The notes beneath the pieces were generated by a model, which worked only from the letters and a program-made list of their open reading frames with translations, was not told the DNA's origin and did not search any database. A stretch of 64,000 nucleotides of DNA from Suttonella indologenes (GTDB lineage: Bacteria > Pseudomonadota > Gammaproteobacteria > Cardiobacteriales > Cardiobacteriaceae), in assembly GCF_900460215.1 (NCBI RefSeq), contig NZ_UHIA01000004.1, positions 1,558,001-1,622,000 on the forward strand, in the 5' to 3' direction. The position numbers and the translations under genes are program-made. The stretch's first letter is position 1, and each line of letters opens with the position of its first letter. This document shows positions 21,691 through 31,481 of this stretch, piece by piece.

Positions 21691-21759
21691 TATTTTGGGG
21701 TTTGGTGAGTATATTATAAATCAACTATACTTTTTCAGTTTCCCGCATCATAATGCAAA

Positions 21760-21783
21760 AAAGGGAAGCATATGCTTCCCTTT
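21760..21783 (-). terminator. Terminator downstream of glpT
   Basis: A 24-bp perfect palindrome (AAAGGGAAGCAT and its complement) lies 20 bp past the glpT stop. A-rich and T-rich flanks let it work in both directions. Confidence 0.8.
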
Positions 21784-21803
21784 CTCTACTTATCTATCGA
21801 AGA

Positions 21804-23267
21804 TTAGGGCTTAAGACGCTCACTTTCAGCGATACGCGCTTTATGTTTTCCTTCTTCAATCATGGTAATGAATAACAAGATAACGGCAAGAACACTACCT
21901 GCGATCATCACATAGAAACCGCCGTCCCAACCGTAATGTTCCGCTGCCCAACCGACTACGGCGGAAGCAGACACTGTACCGCCGAGATAGCCGAATAAAC
22001 CGGTAAAGCCTGCTGCCGTACCTGCCGCTTTTTTAGGTGCCAGTTCCAGAGCATGCAAACCAATCAACATCACCGGACCATAAATAAGGAAACCGACGGT
22101 GGTCATGAGCAAGAAATCGGTAAATTGATAAGGGTTTTTATACCAAGGTAAATTGGCATATTCCGCCACCACATTACCCGCCGCATCAACCGGAGTTGCC
22201 GGATTAAGCCATAAAGCGATAACGGCAATCGTGGTTAAAATCATAAAGATAAAACCTGTCAAACCGCGCTTGCCTTTAAATACTTTATCCGATACCCAAC
22301 CGCATAATAAGGTACCGGGAATGGCGGCTAATTCGTAGATACCGTAAGCATAGGCGGTGCCTTTGAAGTCAAAGTGTTTCTCTTCGCTGAGATAGGTCGG
22401 CGACCAAGAAAGAATGCCGTAGCGAATCAGATAAACGAAGACGTTAGCAACCGCAATGTACCACAGCAAACGGTTTTTCAGGACGTAGGTAACGAAAATA
22501 TCTTTGGTTGAAAGTTCATGCTCATAGGTTTTTTCGTCATAATCGTCCGGATAATCGTTTTTGTATTCTTCAATCGGCGGCAATCCGCAAGATTGCGGCG
22601 TATCGCGCATCAAGAAGAAAATAAGAATGGCGATAACTGTTGCTGCCAAACCCGGATACCACAGGGCTTCGCGCCAAATATCTTTATGAGAGGCTTCTAC
22701 ACCGTGGGTTTGCGAGAAAATGAAACCTGCCAATAAAACCATCACACTAGGCATCAAACCGCCGACATTATGCGCACAGTTCCATACCGATACAATCGTA
22801 CCACGCTCGGATTTTGACCACCAATGCACCATTGTGCGTCCGCAAGGCGGCCAGCCCATACCTTGGAACCAGCTGTTGATAAACAGCAATACAAAGATGA
22901 TGAAGGCGCTAGAGGTCGCCCAAGGGAACAAGCCCATTGCCATCATAGTTAAGCCCGATAAGACCAAACCCAGCGATAAGAAAACCCGGGCATTGGCGCG
23001 GTCGGAAATGGATGCCATAAAGAATTTCGACAAACCATAGGCAAGACCGATTGCCGTGCCGATACCGCCTAATTCCGCCTTGGTATACATGCCTGCTTCA
23101 ATCATACCCGGCATGGCAAGGTCGAAATTGCGGCGGACAAAATAATACGCCGCATAGCCGAAGAAAATCCCGGCAAATACCTGCCAACGCAGGCGGCGAT
23201 AAGTGGGATCAATTTGTTCGGCAGGTAAGCGAGGCTTATGTTCTGCCGGTTTTAAAAAACCAATCAT
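21804..23267 (-). CDS. glpT: Glycerol-3-phosphate/phosphate antiporter
   Basis: Inner-membrane major facilitator that imports glycerol 3-phosphate in exchange for phosphate. The 487-residue protein opens [18 protein letters not shown] and [11 protein letters not shown] and has the family signatures [43 protein letters not shown] and [19 protein letters not shown] set the start at 23267, where AGGAG lies upstream; an upstream ATG at 23339 would add 24 residues unlike the family. It belongs functionally with the nearby glpD-glpK-glpF, although thiN and brnQ lie between. No glpR or glpQ is in the window. Confidence 0.95.
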   Translation of the reverse strand: MIGFLKPAEHKPRLPAEQIDPTYRRLRWQVFAGIFFGYAAYYFVRRNFDLAMPGMIEAGMYTKAELGGIGTAIGLAYGLSKFFMASISDRANARVFLSLGLVLSGLTMMAMGLFPWATSSAFIIFVLLFINSWFQGMGWPPCGRTMVHWWSKSERGTIVSVWNCAHNVGGLMPSVMVLLAGFIFSQTHGVEASHKDIWREALWYPGLAATVIAILIFFLMRDTPQSCGLPPIEEYKNDYPDDYDEKTYEHELSTKDIFVTYVLKNRLLWYIAVANVFVYLIRYGILSWSPTYLSEEKHFDFKGTAYAYGIYELAAIPGTLLCGWVSDKVFKGKRGLTGFIFMILTTIAVIALWLNPATPVDAAGNVVAEYANLPWYKNPYQFTDFLLMTTVGFLIYGPVMLIGLHALELAPKKAAGTAAGFTGLFGYLGGTVSASAVVGWAAEHYGWDGGFYVMIAGSVLAVILLFITMIEEGKHKARIAESERLKP

Positions 23268-23390
23268 AATCACTCCTGAACAATAAAAAATAAAGATAGT
23301 TACCTTTTGGGCATAAGCAGTGTAAACTCTGCCGCGCACCTTATCAAATGTTTGTTACCGTTTTATTGCCAAATATCCGTATTTACATAT

Positions 23391-23420
23391 TTTTTATTTT
23401 GTTTTATTTTGTTTTATTTT
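23391..23420. repeat. Three 10-bp tandem repeats upstream of thiN
   Basis: Near-perfect copies of GTTTTATTTT in the glpT-thiN divergent region, ending 27 bp before the thiN start. This AT-rich block could be part of a promoter spacer whose length varies. Confidence 0.7.
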
Positions 23421-23447
23421 CTCCCTTTTCCACATGAAGTAACACAG

Positions 23448-24125
23448 ATGCATAGAAAAAAAGTTTGGATTTTACTTGCCGGCGATTATAGCCCTGCCCC
23501 TATTGCGCCTGATAAAGAGGATTTTGTGATTGCTGTTGACGGCGGCATTGCATATGCCGAAACCTGCGCTTGGACTGTGGATTTGTGGATTGGCGATTTT
23601 GACAGCAGCGAAATAAACGCAAAGCGCAGCGCCATTGTGCGCAGCACATTCCCAAGCGATAAATCCCAAACCGATTTTGAATTGGCACTGGCATATGCGG
23701 ACAAGCATTTTCCAAACAGTGTGCTCTATATCTTAGGCAGCGGCGGTGATGAAGCGGATCATGAATTTGCCAATTTATGGGTCTTGCCGCAAATTGCCGC
23801 ACCTGCGATTCTCTGGCGCAACAATGCCACAATTGTGAAGGCACAGGGAAAAGTAAGTATTCAGTGGCAAGGCAGCGTGGGAGATAAGGTCAGCCTTTTT
23901 GCTTTTGATACTTTGCAGGCTTTGTCTTATCGGGGATTACGTTGGACGGTAGAAAACGCCACCGCAGAAGCGCATATTGCCGCCTTTGCACGCAATGAGA
24001 TGCAGGCAGAGACGGCAGGCATGTCTTGGAACAGCGGTACGGCTTTAGTATTTTTAGCGCCGCTGTCCCTGCCGGAGATTAGCGATGATTGCGCGGAATC
24101 AGAGCAGAAATCACAAACACGATAA
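23448..24125 (+). CDS. thiN: Thiamine pyrophosphokinase
   Basis: Transfers diphosphate from ATP to thiamine, giving thiamine diphosphate directly. Motifs of the family are AVDGGIAYA, LWIGDFDSSE with the Mg-binding acidic residues, FPSDKSQTDFELAL, and LGSGGDEADHEFAN. I set the start at 23448 (MHRKKVWILLAGDY), giving 225 residues; the frame is open 47 codons further upstream, but that stretch is hydrophobic and unlike the family. The ribosome-binding site is weak. The 3' end overlaps the convergent brnQ by 47 bp. It completes the salvage route served by the thiD operon at 51.6 kb. Confidence 0.88.
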   Translation: MHRKKVWILLAGDYSPAPIAPDKEDFVIAVDGGIAYAETCAWTVDLWIGDFDSSEINAKRSAIVRSTFPSDKSQTDFELALAYADKHFPNSVLYILGSGGDEADHEFANLWVLPQIAAPAILWRNNATIVKAQGKVSIQWQGSVGDKVSLFAFDTLQALSYRGLRWTVENATAEAHIAAFARNEMQAETAGMSWNSGTALVFLAPLSLPEISDDCAESEQKSQTR

Positions 24126-25413
24126 AGGCCGGCGGCAACCATGCCAGACCGTATTGGTACAAAGGCAGATTTTCGCTCAGCCATTGCTTCAGCACATCGC
24201 TAAAACCGAAACTGACCTGATAGCTATCCATTAAGGCAAATACCAAGGTGATAAACATGGTTAAGGCATACACATGTGTTTTGCCGGCAAATAATTTATC
24301 CAACAAAAGCAAGGCAACCAATACAATCGTTAAAGGATAGAGCAAGACCAATACCGGAATAGAAAAGGCGATAATTCCGTTCAAACCTTTGTTAGCCAAA
24401 ATCAACGAGACCAAGGTGAATAAATAAGCGTATTGGCGATAGCTAAGGCGCGGATATAATTGCGTAAAATAGCTTGCGCAAGCGCTAATCAGACCGACAG
24501 CGGTCGTCAAACAAGCCAATAAGACAATGCTTGCCAAGACGATTTTTCCCGCCAAGCCGAAATAATGCTGCGTGACGGCAGCAAGGATTTGTGCGCCGTT
24601 TTTCATTTCCATGCCCAAATGCACGCTGGCGGCGCCAAGCAGACTGATAAAGTAATATACCATTGCCAAACAGAAGGCGGCAATCAAAGCAGCCTTAAAA
24701 GCCAATTGACTGACTAATAAGGAATCTTGCACATCGAATGCCTTAATCGCATTGATGACAATCACCACAAAGACCAATGCCGCCAAAGCATCCATGGTGT
24801 TATATCCCTCTAAAAAGCCTTTAACCATTGCTTGACTGGCATAGTCCGCCTGTGCCGCAGGCAGCACTGCTTCTTCTCCGCCTAAGGGTGAGATAATTGC
24901 CGCGGCAATCAGGCCGGCAATCGCTAATAACAGCAGAGGCGTCAAGATTTTGCCGATACGATCGACCAATTTGCTCGGGCTTAATGCCAAAAAGCAGGCA
25001 ATGCCGAAAAATACCGCACTGCTGCAAAACAGCAAAACCGCTTTTGTTGTGTCGCTTGCCTCGCCGATAAAGGGCATGATGCCGATTTCATAAGACACCG
25101 TTGCGGTGCGCGGAATAGCGAATAAAGGACCGATGGATAAATACAAAGCCACCGTAAAAGCTACTCCGAAAATCGGATGCACCCGCCCTGCCAGTTTTTC
25201 CAATTCATATTCGCCGCTTTGCACAACTGCGACAATGGCTAAGAGCGGCAAGCCCACGCCCGTGATTAAAAAGCCTAAAATTGCAGACTGCACTTGTTCG
25301 CCGGCCTGTAAACCTAAAAAAGGCGGAAAAATCAGATTGGCAGCGCCAAAAAACAAAGCAAATAGCATTAAGCCCAGTGCCAATACCGGCACTCTTTTTT
25401 TCTGATAAGACAT
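24079..25413 (-). CDS. brnQ: Branched-chain amino acid transporter, BrnQ family
   Basis: Inner-membrane sodium-coupled carrier for leucine, isoleucine and valine. The 444-residue protein is hydrophobic throughout with about 12 membrane segments. The opening LGLMLFALFFGAANLIFPPFLG and GPLFAIPRTATVSYEIG are diagnostic of LIVCS transporters. An AAGGAG site precedes the ATG. It is divergent from glpD and convergent with thiN. Confidence 0.93.
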   Translation of the reverse strand: MSYQKKRVPVLALGLMLFALFFGAANLIFPPFLGLQAGEQVQSAILGFLITGVGLPLLAIVAVVQSGEYELEKLAGRVHPIFGVAFTVALYLSIGPLFAIPRTATVSYEIGIMPFIGEASDTTKAVLLFCSSAVFFGIACFLALSPSKLVDRIGKILTPLLLLAIAGLIAAAIISPLGGEEAVLPAAQADYASQAMVKGFLEGYNTMDALAALVFVVIVINAIKAFDVQDSLLVSQLAFKAALIAAFCLAMVYYFISLLGAASVHLGMEMKNGAQILAAVTQHYFGLAGKIVLASIVLLACLTTAVGLISACASYFTQLYPRLSYRQYAYLFTLVSLILANKGLNGIIAFSIPVLVLLYPLTIVLVALLLLDKLFAGKTHVYALTMFITLVFALMDSYQVSFGFSDVLKQWLSENLPLYQYGLAWLPPAFIVFVISALIPRNHR

Positions 25414-25505
25414 TCTCTAAAGCTCCTTGGTGTCTAAACGAATCCGCATCATACCGCTTAACTTACCTATATGTCATCTTTGGCGAATAAAATCACTGCT
25501 GTCCT

Positions 25506-25543
25506 CTTTATACGGTGCAAGTTACTTTATACGGTACAAGCTA
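25506..25543. repeat. 19-bp tandem direct repeat in the brnQ-glpD gap
   Basis: Two adjacent 19-bp copies (CTTTATACGGTGCAAGTTA, then the same with two changes) in the 304-bp divergent region. The arrangement could be paired operator half-sites for glpD or brnQ, or a chance duplication. The remainder of this gap is AT-rich and has no gene. Confidence 0.6.
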
Positions 25544-25717
25544 CCCAACTCTAAGCTTTATGAATACGATTTCTAAAAAATCACATAAAATTTGCGGAAT
25601 TTCCCACTTAAAATTGCTAAAAAACACCGTTATTTATCAATTTCATGACATATTTATCTTGTCAAAAAAATCATGCAAGTGCTACATTCTGCATTTTCGA
25701 ACATGAGGAGCAGTAAT

Positions 25718-27283
25718 ATGCACAGAGCAGCTGGAATAGAAAAATTATCCACCCAAGAAGAATGGGATCTGATTATTATCGGCGGCGGTGCAACAGGACT
25801 GGGCGCGGCGCTTGATGCGGCAAGCCGCGGTTACGCCACGCTATTATTGGAAGCCAAAGATTTTGCCAAAGGCACTTCCAGCCGTTCGACCAAATTGGTA
25901 CACGGCGGCGTGCGTTATTTGGCACAAGGCGATGTGGCATTGGTACGCGAGGCTTTGCGCGAACGCGGACGTCTTGCTAAAAACGCACCGCATTTGTTTA
26001 AAAACCAAGCCTTTATTATCCCCGGCGAACAATGGTGGACCGCGCCCTATTACACCTTCGGCTTATGGCTTTATGACCGCTTATCCGGCAAACTCAGTAT
26101 TGGCAAAACGCGCTATCTGTCTGAACAAGAATCACGCCGACGTTTAAACGGCGTTAAAGAAGAAAAACTGCGCGCCGGCGTATGCTATTACGACGGTCAA
26201 TTCGACGATGCGCGTTTGGCTTTGACTTTGGCGCAAACTGCCATCGATAAAGGCGCGACCGTACTCAATTATTGCGCGGTTACGGCTTTGGAGAAAAATG
26301 CGGAAGGCAAAATTTGCGGACTGAGCTGCAAAGACGCTATCAGTGGCACGGAATACAATTTGAAAGCCAAAGCCATCATCAATGCCACAGGCGTTTTTGC
26401 CAATGACATCATTGCGATGGACGAACCCGGCGAAAAAGCGCGTATTGTGCCTAGTCAAGGCGTACATATCGTTATCGACGGCGATTTCCTGCCCGGCGAG
26501 GATGCTTTGATGGTACCGAAAACCAGCGACGGGCGCGTCTTGTTCGCTGTACCTTGGCATGGCAAATTAGTGGTCGGTACTACCGATACCTTGATTAAAG
26601 ACGTGCATTACGAGCCTAAGCCCTTGGAAGAAGAGATTGAATTCATTCTCAAAACCGCCAAAGATTACCTCAAACGCGCACCGACGCGCGCCGATGTGCG
26701 CAGCATTTTCGTCGGACTGCGTCCGCTTGCCGCGCCGAAAGAAGAGGGCAAATCCACTAAAGAAGTCTCGCGCAGCCATAAAGTCGAGGTCAGCAATTCC
26801 GGTTTGGTACATATCTTCGGCGGCAAATGGACAACTTACCGCCAAATGGCCGAAGATACCGTCGATGCTGCGATTAATGCCGGCTTATTGCCGCAGAAAG
26901 CCTGTCAAACGGTGGATATGGCATTGCATGGCAGCCTCAGCGGCGCGCATTTAGACGACAGCCATATGGCGGTTTATGGTTCGGATGCGGAAAAAATTAA
27001 TGCTTTAGCTGTACAAGACAGTCAATTGGCAGAGAAAATTCACGCTAACTATCCTTATACTTTGGCGCAAGTGGCTTGGGCGATTGAGCATGAACTGGCG
27101 CTGACACTGGAAGACGTATTGGCGCGCCGTATCCGTTTATTATTCTTAGACGCCCGCGCTGCCGGCGAAGCGGCACAGAAAGTCGCAGAATTTATGGCGA
27201 CGCGTCTGAATTGGGACAGCGTTCGCCTAAATAGCGAGATTGAGAGCTTCAAATCCTTAGTCGCGCAATATACTTTGTCATAA
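25718..27283 (+). CDS. glpD: FAD-dependent glycerol-3-phosphate dehydrogenase
   Basis: Oxidises glycerol 3-phosphate to dihydroxyacetone phosphate at the inner membrane, passing electrons to quinone. The 521-residue protein has the dinucleotide motif IIIGGGATGLGAALDAASRG, the family sequence GTSSRSTKLVHGGVRYL, and FGGKWTTYRQMAEDT near the C-terminal domain. The start at 25718 has GAGGAG upstream; an ATG at 25673 in the same frame is less likely. It begins the glpD-glpK-glpF operon, with 25 bp to glpK. Confidence 0.94.
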   Translation: MHRAAGIEKLSTQEEWDLIIIGGGATGLGAALDAASRGYATLLLEAKDFAKGTSSRSTKLVHGGVRYLAQGDVALVREALRERGRLAKNAPHLFKNQAFIIPGEQWWTAPYYTFGLWLYDRLSGKLSIGKTRYLSEQESRRRLNGVKEEKLRAGVCYYDGQFDDARLALTLAQTAIDKGATVLNYCAVTALEKNAEGKICGLSCKDAISGTEYNLKAKAIINATGVFANDIIAMDEPGEKARIVPSQGVHIVIDGDFLPGEDALMVPKTSDGRVLFAVPWHGKLVVGTTDTLIKDVHYEPKPLEEEIEFILKTAKDYLKRAPTRADVRSIFVGLRPLAAPKEEGKSTKEVSRSHKVEVSNSGLVHIFGGKWTTYRQMAEDTVDAAINAGLLPQKACQTVDMALHGSLSGAHLDDSHMAVYGSDAEKINALAVQDSQLAEKIHANYPYTLAQVAWAIEHELALTLEDVLARRIRLLFLDARAAGEAAQKVAEFMATRLNWDSVRLNSEIESFKSLVAQYTLS

Positions 27284-27308
27284 ATCATAGAGAAACAGGA
27301 GATTAGAC

Positions 27309-28802
27309 ATGACAAAATACGTGATTGCCCTTGACCAAGGCACCACTTCTTCGCGTGCGATTATATTTAATCACCAAGGAGAAATCGTAAACGTTGCACA
27401 AAAAGATTTCACGCAGCATTTTCCGGAGCCGGGCTGGGTAGAACATAACCCCGAGGCGATTTGGAGTACGCAGCTTTCCGTCATGCAGGAAGCGATTGCC
27501 AAAGCGCGGGTGCGTGAAGATGAAATCGCGGCGGTGGGGATTACCAACCAACGCGAAACCACGATGATTTGGGACAGAAAAACCGGCGAACCGATTGCGC
27601 GCGCGATTGTCTGGCAAGACCGCCGCACCGCGCGCTATTGCGACAGCTTGAAAGAAGAACACGGAGAGTTCATCCGCAAAAAAACAGGATTGGTCATCGA
27701 TGCCTATTTCTCCGCCAGCAAAGTGCGTTGGCTTTTGGATAATGTCGAAGGCGCGCGCGAGAAAGCGGAAAAAGGCGAATTGGCATTCGGCACGGTGGAC
27801 AGCTGGCTGGTATGGCGTTTGACCGAAGGCAAAGTGCATGTAACCGACCCGAGTAATGCCAGCCGTACCATGTTGTTCAACATTCACACCATGCAATGGG
27901 ATGATGAATTGCTCGAACTCTTCCAAGTGCCTAAATCGCTGCTACCGGAAGTCAAATCTTCCAGCGAAATTTACGGCTATGTCGATAGTCGCTACATTCT
28001 GGGCGGCAAAGTGCCGATTGCAGGGATTGCCGGCGACCAACAAGCGGCTTTATTCGGACAAATGTGTACCAAAAAAGGCATGGTCAAAAACACCTACGGC
28101 ACCGGCTGCTTCTTGCTGATGAATACCGGTGAGGAAGTGGTGGAATCGAAAAACAATCTGCTTTCGACCGTTGCTTGGAAAATCGGCGATAAAATCACTT
28201 ATGCGCTGGAAGGCGGCGTATTCGTAGGTGGAGCGGCCATTCAATGGGTGCGCGACGGCTTGCGTGCCATCCGTACCTCCGATGCGATTAACAGCTTGGC
28301 GGCAACCGTTGAAGACAACGGCGGCGTCTATTTCGTACCTTGCTTGGCGGGCATGGGCGCACCTTATTGGGATCAATACGCGCGCGGCACCATCATCGGC
28401 ATCACGCGCGGCACCACCGACGCCCACATCGCACGCGCGACCTTAGAAGGCATTGCTCTGCAAGTGCATGACATCGTGCGGGCAATGGAAAAAGACATTG
28501 GTCAGGAAACCCAAGAATTCCGTGTTGACGGCGGCGCATCTGCCAGTGATTTGCTCATGCAAATTCAAGCCGATGTCTTCCAATTCGATATTATTCGTCC
28601 GAAAGTATTGGAAACCACTGCTTTAGGAGCCGCCTATTTGGCAGGTTTGGCAGTCGGTTTCTGGAACAGTACCGAAGAAATCAGCGACCAATGGCAGCGA
28701 GATCGCAGTTTCAGTCCTGAGATGGAAAAAGAAAAACTGGAAAAAATCTTGCGCTATTGGAACAAAGCAGTGAAAGCGGCACAACAGTGGGTTGAGGAGT
28801 AA
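27309..28802 (+). CDS. glpK: Glycerol kinase
   Basis: Phosphorylates glycerol with ATP, trapping it as glycerol 3-phosphate for GlpD. At 497 residues it matches the FGGY-family enzyme: [56 protein letters not shown] and the C-terminal [16 protein letters not shown] clear AGGAGA site precedes the ATG, and it is three bases from glpF. Confidence 0.97.
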   Translation: MTKYVIALDQGTTSSRAIIFNHQGEIVNVAQKDFTQHFPEPGWVEHNPEAIWSTQLSVMQEAIAKARVREDEIAAVGITNQRETTMIWDRKTGEPIARAIVWQDRRTARYCDSLKEEHGEFIRKKTGLVIDAYFSASKVRWLLDNVEGAREKAEKGELAFGTVDSWLVWRLTEGKVHVTDPSNASRTMLFNIHTMQWDDELLELFQVPKSLLPEVKSSSEIYGYVDSRYILGGKVPIAGIAGDQQAALFGQMCTKKGMVKNTYGTGCFLLMNTGEEVVESKNNLLSTVAWKIGDKITYALEGGVFVGGAAIQWVRDGLRAIRTSDAINSLAATVEDNGGVYFVPCLAGMGAPYWDQYARGTIIGITRGTTDAHIARATLEGIALQVHDIVRAMEKDIGQETQEFRVDGGASASDLLMQIQADVFQFDIIRPKVLETTALGAAYLAGLAVGFWNSTEEISDQWQRDRSFSPEMEKEKLEKILRYWNKAVKAAQQWVEE

Positions 28803-28805
28803 GCT

Positions 28806-29540
28806 ATGAGTCCTTTTATGTCAGAACTCGTCGGTACCATGATTTTGATATTGTTAGGTAATGGTGTGGTGGCAAACGTCGTACTGAAAGGCACCAAAGG
28901 TAACAGCAGCGGCTGGATTGTGATTACCACCGCTTGGGCATTTGCCGTTTATGTTGCAGTCTTGGTATCAGGCGCTTCAGGCGCGCATCTCAATCCGGCG
29001 GTGACCATCGGTTTGGCGGCAGCCGGCAAATTTGCCTGGGGCAGCGTCGTACCTTATATCATCGCGCAATTCATCGGCAGTGCTTTGGGCGCTTTGTTGG
29101 TCTATACCGTGTATATCGACCATTTCAAAGTAACGGAAGATGAGGGCGCTAAACGTGCATGCTTCTGCACCGAGCCTGCCATCCGCAATTACCGCAACAA
29201 CTTCATCAGCGAAGTCATCGGCACGTTCGTTTTGATATTCGTCATTCTTTACATTGTCGGCGCGGAATTCGCTCCCGGCACGGCGGACGCAACGCCTATC
29301 GGCTTAGGCTCATTGGGTGCTTTACCGGTCGCGCTCTTAGTGTGGTCAATCGGTTTGAGCTTAGGCGGAACCACAGGTTATGCCATCAACCCGGCACGTG
29401 ATAATGCGCCGCGCGCGGTATTAACCTTCATCGGCAGCAAATTCAACACCCGTCCGGATTGGGAATACGGCTGGATTCCATGTGCCGGTCCTGTCGCAGG
29501 TGCTATTTTAGCCGCCATCGTTTATCATATTTTTAATTAG
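28806..29540 (+). CDS. glpF: Glycerol uptake facilitator (aquaglyceroporin)
   Basis: Inner-membrane channel for glycerol. Both half-helix motifs are present: AHLNPAVTIG and YAINPARDNAPR. The Asp after the second NPAR is characteristic of glycerol channels and is missing in strict water channels. At 244 residues it has the usual six transmembrane segments. It follows glpK by three bases, so uptake and phosphorylation are made together. A terminator follows. Confidence 0.95.
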   Translation: MSPFMSELVGTMILILLGNGVVANVVLKGTKGNSSGWIVITTAWAFAVYVAVLVSGASGAHLNPAVTIGLAAAGKFAWGSVVPYIIAQFIGSALGALLVYTVYIDHFKVTEDEGAKRACFCTEPAIRNYRNNFISEVIGTFVLIFVILYIVGAEFAPGTADATPIGLGSLGALPVALLVWSIGLSLGGTTGYAINPARDNAPRAVLTFIGSKFNTRPDWEYGWIPCAGPVAGAILAAIVYHIFN

Positions 29541-29559
29541 CCGATGGCTAAATAAACAC

Positions 29560-29596
29560 AAGGGCTTGGTGCTTTACCGTACTAAGCCCTTTATTT
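29560..29596 (+). terminator. Terminator between glpF and dhaK
   Basis: A 10-bp stem with one G-T pair (AGGGCTTGGT with ACTAAGCCCT) is followed by TTTATTTTT. It probably reduces read-through into dhaK, which starts 20 bp later. Confidence 0.75.
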
Positions 29597-29616
29597 TTAA
29601 TAAGGAATGATACATT

Positions 29617-30681
29617 ATGAAAAAACTCATTAACCGTGTAGAAACTGTTTTAACGGAACAATTGCAAGGCTTTGTCAGCGCCCATGACGGATTGAAATTA
29701 CACAGCGACCCAACTTTCATCACCAGAAAAGACGCGCCGATAGCCGATAAAGTCGCCTTGGTCAGCGGCGGCGGCAGCGGACACGAACCCATGCACTGCG
29801 GCTTTATCGGCGACGGCATGTTAGACGGCGGTGTGCCCGGAGAAATCTTTACCTCGCCCACGCCCGACCAAGTATTGGCCTGCGCGCAAGCGGTCGATGC
29901 CGGCAAAGGCGTATTGCTGATTGTGAAAAACTACACCGGCGACGTGCTTAATTTTGAAACCGCCACCGAATTGGCACAAGATTTAGACATAGATGTTGGT
30001 TTTGTACTGGTTGATGACGACGTTGCGGTTAAAGACAGCACGTGGACGACAGGACGACGCGGCGTTGCCAATACCGTCATCATGGAAAAACTCCTCGGCG
30101 CAGCGGCGCGCGACGGCGTCAGTCTTGACGAATTGGTGCAACTCGGCAAACACATCAATAACGAAGGCTTCTCCATCGGTATCGCCCTAGACGCCTGCAC
30201 CGTGCCGGCAGCCGGCAAACCGTCTTTCATATTGACGGAAAACGAAATCGAATTTGGCGTCGGCATACACGGCGAGCCTGGCATCGAACGCCGTCAATAT
30301 CAAAATCTTGATACCGTCGTCGATCAAATGTTCGCTACCTTGATTGAAAATGGCACCTACAGCCGCACCCTGCGCAACTGGAACAGAGAAAGTCGCGCTT
30401 GGGACGAAGAAATCAGCGAGAAAAGTCCGTTGAAAAGCGGCGATAAAGTCATTGCCTTAGTGAACAATCTCGGCAGCGTACCGGTATCAGAACTGTACGG
30501 CGTCTATCATCGTCTGCAGCAGCGCTGCGCAGAACAGGGCATTGAAATTGCCCGCAGTCTTGTCGGTTCTTACTGCACCTCGCTGGATATGCAAGGCATC
30601 TCCATTACCTTAACCCGCGTGGACGACATGCTTCTCAAATACTGGGATGCGCCGGTCAAAACCCCCGGCATGACTTGGTGA
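29617..30681 (+). CDS. dhaK: Dihydroxyacetone kinase subunit DhaK
   Basis: Binds dihydroxyacetone through a covalent hemiaminal bond to a histidine, here H218 in VGIHGEPG, the same position as in the E. coli protein. Other family marks are SGGGSGHEPMHCGFIGDGM, NYTGDVLNFE and DDDVAVKDS. The 354-residue length is normal. DhaK needs DhaL, plus DhaM or ATP, to phosphorylate its substrate, and neither follows here: a terminator comes directly afterwards. The partners may lie elsewhere, or this copy may act differently. Confidence 0.92.
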   Translation: MKKLINRVETVLTEQLQGFVSAHDGLKLHSDPTFITRKDAPIADKVALVSGGGSGHEPMHCGFIGDGMLDGGVPGEIFTSPTPDQVLACAQAVDAGKGVLLIVKNYTGDVLNFETATELAQDLDIDVGFVLVDDDVAVKDSTWTTGRRGVANTVIMEKLLGAAARDGVSLDELVQLGKHINNEGFSIGIALDACTVPAAGKPSFILTENEIEFGVGIHGEPGIERRQYQNLDTVVDQMFATLIENGTYSRTLRNWNRESRAWDEEISEKSPLKSGDKVIALVNNLGSVPVSELYGVYHRLQQRCAEQGIEIARSLVGSYCTSLDMQGISITLTRVDDMLLKYWDAPVKTPGMTW

Positions 30682-30694
30682 TTTGGAACATAAA

Positions 30695-30718
30695 AAAGGC
30701 TAGGAATTCCTAGCCTTT
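30695..30718 (+). terminator. Terminator after dhaK
   Basis: A 24-bp perfect palindrome (AAAGGCTAGGAA and its complement), 13 bp after the dhaK stop. It ends in TTT. Confidence 0.78.
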
Positions 30719-30755
30719 ATGCGAATCAAAGAAGTAGAAACATAAAATCAATGTA

Positions 30756-30856
30756 TAGTCAATTCAGCTCAAATAAAGACACAGCTTTTATATGTTAGCC
30801 CGCACAATAGTAAAGCTTGGTATTTTTAGGTGTGCAACTTTGTCATGAATTGACTA
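30756..30856. mobile_element. TA-flanked miniature element, family 1 copy 2
   Basis: 101 bp with the same 11-bp terminal repeats as 21302-21402 and about 95% identity to it. TA lies on both sides (30754-30755 and 30857-30858). This copy is intergenic, between dhaK and a small secreted-protein gene, and breaks nothing visible. Confidence 0.85.
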
Positions 30857-30905
30857 TATTAAATTTTTCCATTCTTTGATGATATTCATCGGCAATGCGT
30901 CGTGC

Positions 30906-31352
30906 TTAGTCTAATTTACACTGCGCTTTTTTCGCTTCCACGCCTTCCATATAAGGCCGCATCAATTTATCGACATCTTCCTCAGATTTCGCATTCACGA
31001 CCGCTCTTTCCAGCGCAGAAAACATCTCTTTTAAATCGACTTGATCATAAAAACAAGCGCAAGCCTTGGCATCTTCCTCTGCAGCGCAATCTTTCTGCAT
31101 CGCCGCTTTCAAGGGCTCAGCATGTTTTGACATACCTTGAAACATTTTTTGAGCGACTTCTTTTTCATCGATTTCTTTGCCGCCGTTTGCCATAGCGGCA
31201 GTCATCACCGACATCATCACTTCCTGCATCATCGATTCGGCAACTTTCTCAGATTCCTCTCCTGTGTGGAAAATGTCGTCAAAGCTCTCCATTTGTGCAA
31301 AGGCATGATGGCTGCATACGGCTAATAAACTCATCGCTAATAATTTTTTCAT
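30906..31352 (-). CDS. Small secreted protein, function unknown
   Basis: 148 residues with a clear Sec signal peptide (MKKLLAMSLLAVCSHHAFA, cleaved before Q). The mature part is alpha-helical, Met- and Glu-rich, and has four cysteines (KDCAAEEDAKACACF and a final KAQC), which could form disulfides in the periplasm. An AAGGAA ribosome-binding site supports the start. I do not recognise the family. The next gene upstream on the same strand also encodes a small exported Cys-containing protein. Confidence 0.7.
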   Translation of the reverse strand: MKKLLAMSLLAVCSHHAFAQMESFDDIFHTGEESEKVAESMMQEVMMSVMTAAMANGGKEIDEKEVAQKMFQGMSKHAEPLKAAMQKDCAAEEDAKACACFYDQVDLKEMFSALERAVVNAKSEEDVDKLMRPYMEGVEAKKAQCKLD

Positions 31353-31481
31353 ATTGATTCCTTAAACGTTAGGGGCATTTCAATTAAATGCGCCGCCTAT
31401 TATAGCGCTTATTAATAAATATCGCCTTTTAACTTCAAAAAAACGGTATTCAGCGCTTTCTCATATGCTTTTGCAGCAGGA

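Larger units (their letters stand above)
20122..21719 (+). pseudogene. Secreted DUF3829-like protein gene, broken by four insertions
   Basis: The gene opens with ATG at 20122 and a Sec signal peptide (MNMKSISCAIALAMTTLPSF, then AQD). It stops making sense at 20207, where an IS256-variant element enters. Removing that element and two TA-flanked repeats joins the frame as NNSEKLNAYIECYNAANERA, followed by IQSINRYESWVKDMEKAL. This resembles the start of DUF3829/YiiG-type proteins (family call from memory, moderate). A third TA-flanked repeat then enters at 21587, and a stop follows soon after, at 21717-21719. The downstream part of the family is missing, so the gene is also truncated. Confidence 0.72.
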
